From contig JBCCZI010000002.1 of NCBI GenBank assembly GCA_039187815.1, positions 52,697 to 116,696 of the forward strand: 64,000 nucleotides of DNA, in the 5' to 3' direction. Below the pieces are notes generated by a model. The model had not been told where the DNA came from. It worked only from the letters and a program-made list of their open reading frames with translations, and did not search any database. The translations under genes and the position numbers were made by a program. Shown in pieces: positions 59,820 to 64,000 of the stretch (the stretch's first letter is position 1; each line of letters opens with the position of its first letter). Source of the DNA: Thermohalobaculum sp039187815 (lineage in GTDB: Bacteria > Pseudomonadota > Alphaproteobacteria > Rhodobacterales > Rhodobacteraceae).

Positions 59820-60464
59820 ATGACGCGATGGCTCGTGTTCGCCCTCTTGGCTGGCTCCACCCTCCTCGCTGCGCCAAAGCCCCGCGCCGATGAAGCGGAG
59901 ATCGCCAGCGCCGCCGGTCGGCAAACCACCATCGATGTTCTGGACGCCGTGAACACGCTATTGGGCCTGCCCACCATTCGCGAACTCAGCGATCTGGCCG
60001 ATGGTGAGACGCTGCAAGACGTCAAGGATGTGGTCGAGCTCACGGTCAGCGCCGACGACGAGGTCGAGATCCCCGAGCGGGGCTTTGTCCGCTATCGGCT
60101 CTTTTATGACCTCGGCGTGGTGTGCGGGCGCCCGCCCTGCTTCGTGCTCTACGAGCGGGTGACCCGGCGCACAGCGGATGAGCTGCATTTCGGGCCCGAA
60201 GACATCCTCGCCTATGCTGGCATCGATGCGATCCAGACCTCGCCGATCCTCAAGAACCACAGCGCCTCGGCCATGGATTTCAACAAGCTTGAGCTGACCA
60301 TCGACGGCAAAGCGATGCCGCCGATCGAGCCTATCGGCGGCGGTCTGGGTGAGGCGCGCATGGGCGAGCCGCTGGTCAAACGCTTTCACTGGCGGACCTT
60401 CGCGCGCGGCGAGCCCGTCGCTGGCCCCGGCCTGCTCGAGATCGAGACCGTCATCGTGGAGTGA
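59820..60464 (+). CDS. Exported hypothetical protein
   Basis: This 214-residue protein has a signal peptide (RWLVFALLAGSTLLAAPKPRA). The mature part begins DEAEIASAAGRQTTIDVLDA and contains a pair of cysteines in VVCGRPPCFV. There are no membrane helices or known catalytic motifs. The ATG at 59820 has GGAGG upstream and begins the signal peptide cleanly; a longer GTG start at 59796 is less likely. Function unknown; it lies between the purQ-lipoprotein pair and purL. Confidence 0.72.
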   Translation: MTRWLVFALLAGSTLLAAPKPRADEAEIASAAGRQTTIDVLDAVNTLLGLPTIRELSDLADGETLQDVKDVVELTVSADDEVEIPERGFVRYRLFYDLGVVCGRPPCFVLYERVTRRTADELHFGPEDILAYAGIDAIQTSPILKNHSASAMDFNKLELTIDGKAMPPIEPIGGGLGEARMGEPLVKRFHWRTFARGEPVAGPGLLEIETVIVE

Positions 60465-60549
60465 TCCGCCATCCGGCCGCAGGCCGGCGGCTTGATCCGG
60501 TCCGCAAAACCACGCAGACAGGCGGCGCGATTGCAGACCGGAGAATCCC

Positions 60550-62745
60550 ATGGATGCCGAGCCCTCCGAGCCCGAGGTCACCCAGGCGCTCGCCGCCGAT
60601 CACGGGCTGAAGCCTGACGAGTATCAGCGCCTTTTGGAGCTGCTCGGCCGGATGCCGAGCTTTACCGAGCTCGGCATCGTCTCGGCCATGTGGAACGAGC
60701 ACTGCTCCTATAAGAGCTCCAAGATCCACTTGCGCACCCTGCCGACCGAGGGCCCCCAGGTGATCTGCGGCCCCGGCGAGAACGCAGGGGTGGTGGATAT
60801 CGGCGATGGCCAGGCGGTGGTCTTCAAGATGGAAAGCCACAACCATCCCAGTTACATCGAGCCCTATCAGGGCGCGGCCACGGGCGTCGGCGGGATCTTG
60901 CGCGACGTCTTCACCATGGGCGCGCGGCCGATCGCGGCGATGAACGCGCTCAGCTTCGGGGCACCGTCCCATCCCAAGACCCGCAGTCTGGTGGCGGGGG
61001 TCGTCGCGGGCATCGGCGGCTATGGCAACAGTTTTGGCGTGCCGACGGTGGGAGGCGAGGTGCGCTTTCACACCGCGTACAATGGCAACTGCCTTGTCAA
61101 CGCGTTCGCCGCCGGGTTGGCGGATGCGAACAGGATCTTCTACTCGGCCGCCTCCGGCGTCGGCATGCCGGTGGTCTATCTCGGCGCCAAGACCGGGCGC
61201 GACGGGGTGGGCGGGGCGACTATGGCCTCGGCCGAGTTCGACGAGGACACCGAGGCCAAGCGCCCCACGGTCCAGGTCGGCGATCCCTTCACCGAGAAGC
61301 GCCTGCTCGAGGCGTGCCTCGAGCTCATGGCGAGCGGCGCTGTGATCTCAATCCAGGACATGGGGGCGGCGGGCCTGACCTGCTCAGCGGTCGAGATGGG
61401 GGACAAGGGCGATCTGGGCGTCACGCTCGATCTCGATGCCGTGCCGTGTCGCGAGCTGCACATGACCGCCTATGAGATGATGCTCTCCGAGAGCCAGGAG
61501 CGCATGCTGATGGTGCTGCGCCCGGAGAAAGAGACCGAGGCCCGGGCCATTTTCGACAAATGGGACCTGGACTTCGCCGTGGTGGGTCAGACGACGCCCG
61601 AGGACCGCTTTGTGGTCCGCCACCTGGGCGTTGTGAAGGCCGATCTGCCGCTCAAGGCGCTGTCGGGCGAGGCACCGGAATACGACCGGCCCTGGCAGGA
61701 CGTGCTCGCCCCACCGCCGCTCGGGGCGATCCCCGAGATCGACCCGGCCGATGCGCTGCTGCGGCTGATGGAAGGCCCCAACCTTTGTTCCCGCGCCTGG
61801 GTTTGGGAGCAATACGACCACATGGTCATGGCTGATACGGTGGTGCGCCCGGGCTCGGACGCCGCCGTGGTGCGCGTCCACGGCACGGCCAAGGCGCTGG
61901 CCTTCACCTCGGATGTCACGCCGCGATACTGCAAGGCGGATCCGCTCCAGGGCGGTCGCCAGGCGGTGGCCGAGGCCTATCGCAATCTCTCTGCCACCGG
62001 CGCCCGGCCGCTGGCGACCACCGACAACCTGAACTTCGGCAACCCGGAGAAGCCAGAGATCATGGGCCAGCTCGTCGGTTGCATCCGCGGCATTGGCGAG
62101 GCCTGTCGGGCGCTTGATATGCCGATCGTCTCGGGCAATGTCAGCCTCTACAACGAGACCGACGGGCGCGCGATCTTGCCCACGCCAACCATCGGCGCCG
62201 TGGGCTTGCTGAGCAGCCTCGATGCGGTCATTCCCATGGCGCCGGGACCCGAGGATGCGCTGGTGCTGATCGGGCCGGTCACGGGCCATCTCGGCCAGAC
62301 GGCGCTGTTGGCCGAGTTCCTGGGGCGTGAGGAAGGCCCGCCGCCGCCTGTCGATCTCGATGCCGAGCGGCGCGCCGGCGATCTGGTTCGCGCGCTGAAG
62401 GCCAAGGGTCTGATCACGGCCGCCCATGACCTCTCGGATGGCGGGCTGGCCGTGGCCGCCGCCGAAATGAGCCTGGCCGCCGGCATCGGCGTGCATCTGA
62501 CGGGGCGCGAGGGGCTCGCGCCCGCCGCGTGGTTCTTTGGCGAAGAGCAGGGGCGCTATCTTCTGGGCGCCCCGGAGAACGACCTGCCGGCGGTTCTCGA
62601 TGCGGCCCGGATCGCGGGCGTCCCGGCCGCCCGGGTCGGCGAGATGGGCGGCCGCGCGGTGCGCCTCGGCACCTCTTCTCTCCCGCTCGAGACTTTGCGC
62701 CAGGCGTGGTCAACGGGGTTTGTCCGGCTGATGGGCGAGATCTGA
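60550..62745 (+). CDS. purL: Phosphoribosylformylglycinamidine synthase subunit PurL
   Basis: PurL is the large ATP-dependent subunit that converts FGAR to FGAM in purine biosynthesis. The 731-residue length is that of the small-type PurL that needs PurS and PurQ, both encoded upstream. Motifs include SMWNEHCSYKSSK-like AMWNEHCSYKSS, KMESHNHPSYIEPYQGAATG, and SIQDMGAAGLTCSAVEM in the catalytic lobes. It is separated from purQ by a lipoprotein gene and an exported protein gene. Confidence 0.97.
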   Translation: MDAEPSEPEVTQALAADHGLKPDEYQRLLELLGRMPSFTELGIVSAMWNEHCSYKSSKIHLRTLPTEGPQVICGPGENAGVVDIGDGQAVVFKMESHNHPSYIEPYQGAATGVGGILRDVFTMGARPIAAMNALSFGAPSHPKTRSLVAGVVAGIGGYGNSFGVPTVGGEVRFHTAYNGNCLVNAFAAGLADANRIFYSAASGVGMPVVYLGAKTGRDGVGGATMASAEFDEDTEAKRPTVQVGDPFTEKRLLEACLELMASGAVISIQDMGAAGLTCSAVEMGDKGDLGVTLDLDAVPCRELHMTAYEMMLSESQERMLMVLRPEKETEARAIFDKWDLDFAVVGQTTPEDRFVVRHLGVVKADLPLKALSGEAPEYDRPWQDVLAPPPLGAIPEIDPADALLRLMEGPNLCSRAWVWEQYDHMVMADTVVRPGSDAAVVRVHGTAKALAFTSDVTPRYCKADPLQGGRQAVAEAYRNLSATGARPLATTDNLNFGNPEKPEIMGQLVGCIRGIGEACRALDMPIVSGNVSLYNETDGRAILPTPTIGAVGLLSSLDAVIPMAPGPEDALVLIGPVTGHLGQTALLAEFLGREEGPPPPVDLDAERRAGDLVRALKAKGLITAAHDLSDGGLAVAAAEMSLAAGIGVHLTGREGLAPAAWFFGEEQGRYLLGAPENDLPAVLDAARIAGVPAARVGEMGGRAVRLGTSSLPLETLRQAWSTGFVRLMGEI

Positions 62746-62752
62746 GCGGGCC

Positions 62753-63607
62753 TCAGGCGGCTGGGCTCCAATCGGTCAGCGGCTCGGCGGCAAAGGCGAC
62801 GCGCCGCATCTCGCGCCGGAAGCCCGCATAATCGTCGACCGCATAGTGCTGGGTCGCATAATTGCTCCAGATCGCGACGGCGCCGGAGGTCCAACGCAGT
62901 CGGCACGACACCTCGGGGCGGGTGCTTTGGGCGAAGAGCTCGGTCAGCAGCGGCCGGCTCTCCGCCTCGCTCATCCCCTCGACCCGCAGCGCATAGGTCG
63001 GGTTGAGATAGAGCGAGCGCCGCCCCGTACGCGGATGGGTCAGCACCGCGGGGTGCCAGCGTTCCCGGTCCGCCTTGGGATCGCCGCGCCGCGTCGAGCC
63101 CTTCATCGACTGCTCTTCGACGGGCGGCGCCCATTTGATGCCATAAGGCTTGCCCACATGCGCAATCCGCCGCCGGTCGAGAAACGCCTTGAGCGGGGCC
63201 GAGAGCCGGTCCCAGGCCGCCTGCTGGCTGGCGAACAGCGTGTCACCGCCATAGGGCGGAACATCGACACCGCACAGCACCGACCCGGCGGGGGGCTCGG
63301 CCAAGAAGCTCAGATCCGTGTGCCAGCCGCCGCCAAAGACGCCTGCGCGGTCCTCGGCCTCCTTTACGATCCGGGTCATCTCCGGGCATTCGGCCATGCC
63401 AGTGGCGTAAGGGTTGGGGATGGGGCGGCCAAAGACCTCGGCCAGGCGCATCTGCGCCGCAATGTCCAGATTCTGGTCGCGGATCATCAGCACCAGGTGC
63501 TGATCCAGGGCCGCCCGCAGAGCGGCGGCCAAAGGCGCATCGACCTGGCTGAGATCGACGCCCGTGATCTCTGCGCCGATGGCGCCGGTGATCGGATGCA
63601 GCTCCAT
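62753..63607 (-). CDS. TauD/TfdA family Fe(II)/2-oxoglutarate dioxygenase
   Basis: The 284-residue enzyme has the TauD fold and metal ligands: H96 and D98 in GGWHTDLSF, the distal H254 in SNYATQHYAVDDY, and the 2-oxoglutarate-binding Arg in FRREMRRV. TauD-type enzymes hydroxylate taurine or related sulfonates; others act on different small substrates, so the target is uncertain. It lies convergent with purL and beside the hexapeptide acetyltransferase. Confidence 0.9.
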   Translation of the reverse strand: MELHPITGAIGAEITGVDLSQVDAPLAAALRAALDQHLVLMIRDQNLDIAAQMRLAEVFGRPIPNPYATGMAECPEMTRIVKEAEDRAGVFGGGWHTDLSFLAEPPAGSVLCGVDVPPYGGDTLFASQQAAWDRLSAPLKAFLDRRRIAHVGKPYGIKWAPPVEEQSMKGSTRRGDPKADRERWHPAVLTHPRTGRRSLYLNPTYALRVEGMSEAESRPLLTELFAQSTRPEVSCRLRWTSGAVAIWSNYATQHYAVDDYAGFRREMRRVAFAAEPLTDWSPAA

Positions 63608-63617
63608 GCGCGCCTCC

Positions 63618-64000
63618 TCAGCCGCCGTGCTTGTCCAGGAAAGCCTCGACCGACAGGTCCCGGAAATCGGGCAGAGCGAAGCGCAGGCGCTCGTGATCCC
63701 AGTCCCACCAGGCCAGCGTCATCAGTCGCTCGGCGATTTCGGGCGGGTGGCGATATCGGATCATGCGCGCCGGGTTGCCGACCACGACCGCATAGGCCGG
63801 CACGTCCTTGGTGACAATGGTGCCCGCGCCCACGACCGCGCCGATGCCGATCTTGATCTCGGGCCGGATCACCACATTGTGGCCGAGCCAGGCATCGTGG
63901 CCGACCTCGGCGATGCGGGCTCGGCGGTGCGCAAAGAACGGCGCGTGGTCGGGCTCTTCGGGCCAATAGGAGGCGCAGCGATACAGCATATGGTGCTGCG
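63618..64000 (-). CDS. Hexapeptide-repeat acetyltransferase, 5' end cut by the window
   Basis: The minus-strand frame stays open to the window edge, so the N-terminus is missing. The visible part shows a left-handed beta-helix (EVGHDAWLGHNVVIRPEIKI, IGAVVGAGTIVTKDVPAYAV, VVGNPARMIRYRHP). Its C-terminus, RLMTLAWWDWDHERLRFALP and FRDLSVEAFLDKHGG, matches the transferases found in phosphonate (phn) gene sets. It therefore probably belongs to phosphonate metabolism. Further phn genes may lie beyond 64000. Confidence 0.82.
   Translation of the reverse strand, partial: QHHMLYRCASYWPEEPDHAPFFAHRRARIAEVGHDAWLGHNVVIRPEIKIGIGAVVGAGTIVTKDVPAYAVVVGNPARMIRYRHPPEIAERLMTLAWWDWDHERLRFALPDFRDLSVEAFLDKHGG

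Overview
The window is about 64 kb of GC-rich, tightly packed chromosomal DNA. Its gene set suggests an alphaproteobacterium of the Rhodobacterales (Rhodobacteraceae/Roseobacter group): the CtrA-pathway phosphotransferase ChpT, ornithine-lipid genes olsB-olsA, a ScfR-type XRE regulator, the betaine-homocysteine methyltransferase/corrinoid protein/DUF1638 set, DUF3553, YrhK, purS/purQ/purL, and a VPLPA-CTERM protein with its exosortase. This assignment is inferred from gene content; no rRNA, tRNA, CRISPR array, insertion sequence or phage was seen.

Layout. 0.1-4.4 kb: sufE, a flavodoxin-like gene, and one-carbon genes (bmt, a corrinoid-binding protein, YbjQ and DUF1638 proteins). 4.4-9.8 kb: a PAS protein, gmk and a gamma-carbonic anhydrase, chpT back to back with a DUF3553 gene, the ornithine-lipid pair olsB-olsA, and a TerB-like protein. 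10-14 kb: a glutamine synthetase-family enzyme, an unknown lysine/alanine-rich protein, a ThiE-like protein, a DUF985 cupin and a small multidrug-type membrane protein. 14-24 kb: central carbon metabolism (class I aldolase, pgk, gap, tkt) with small companions, plus a VPLPA-CTERM surface-protein candidate at 20.5 kb. 24-28 kb: coiled-coil protein, ZapA-like protein, a large PPC/DUF4214 protein and a AAA ATPase. 28-34 kb: an MMPL/RND transporter fused in frame to an outer-membrane lipoprotein-sorting-like domain, a small membrane protein, a TetR regulator and a TPR-methyltransferase. 34-40 kb: a Liv-type ABC importer operon on the minus strand, with a small overlapping ORF between the two ATPase genes. 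40-45 kb: a ScfR-type regulator, a CheY-like regulator and a symporter-fused histidine kinase. 45-56.5 kb: the exopolysaccharide/exosortase locus. 56.6-64 kb: a ceramidase-domain membrane protein, purS-(FkbM methyltransferase)-purQ, a lipoprotein, an exported protein, purL, a TauD dioxygenase and a hexapeptide acetyltransferase cut by the window edge.

The most notable system is the minus-strand locus at 45.2-56.5 kb. It holds an exosortase-EpsI fusion of the VPLPA-specific (XrtD) type, a PrsT-like TPR lipoprotein, an ExeA-like ATPase, Wzz, CpsD, Wza, an outer-membrane beta-barrel protein and a polyprenyl-phosphate sugar transferase. It appears to couple exopolysaccharide synthesis and export to C-terminal processing of surface proteins. 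A substrate with an IPLPA-TM-RRRR tail lies 33 kb away. A near-consensus sigma-54 promoter sits directly upstream of the TPR lipoprotein gene, which suggests RpoN control of most of the locus.

Several smaller architectures stand out: the transporter fusion that keeps an internal ribosome-binding site and signal peptide, the stop/start-coupled microORF in the liv operon, divergent genes that share one CATG as both start codons, and palindromes next to gene starts. All functional assignments rest on reading motifs by eye; no database search was run.
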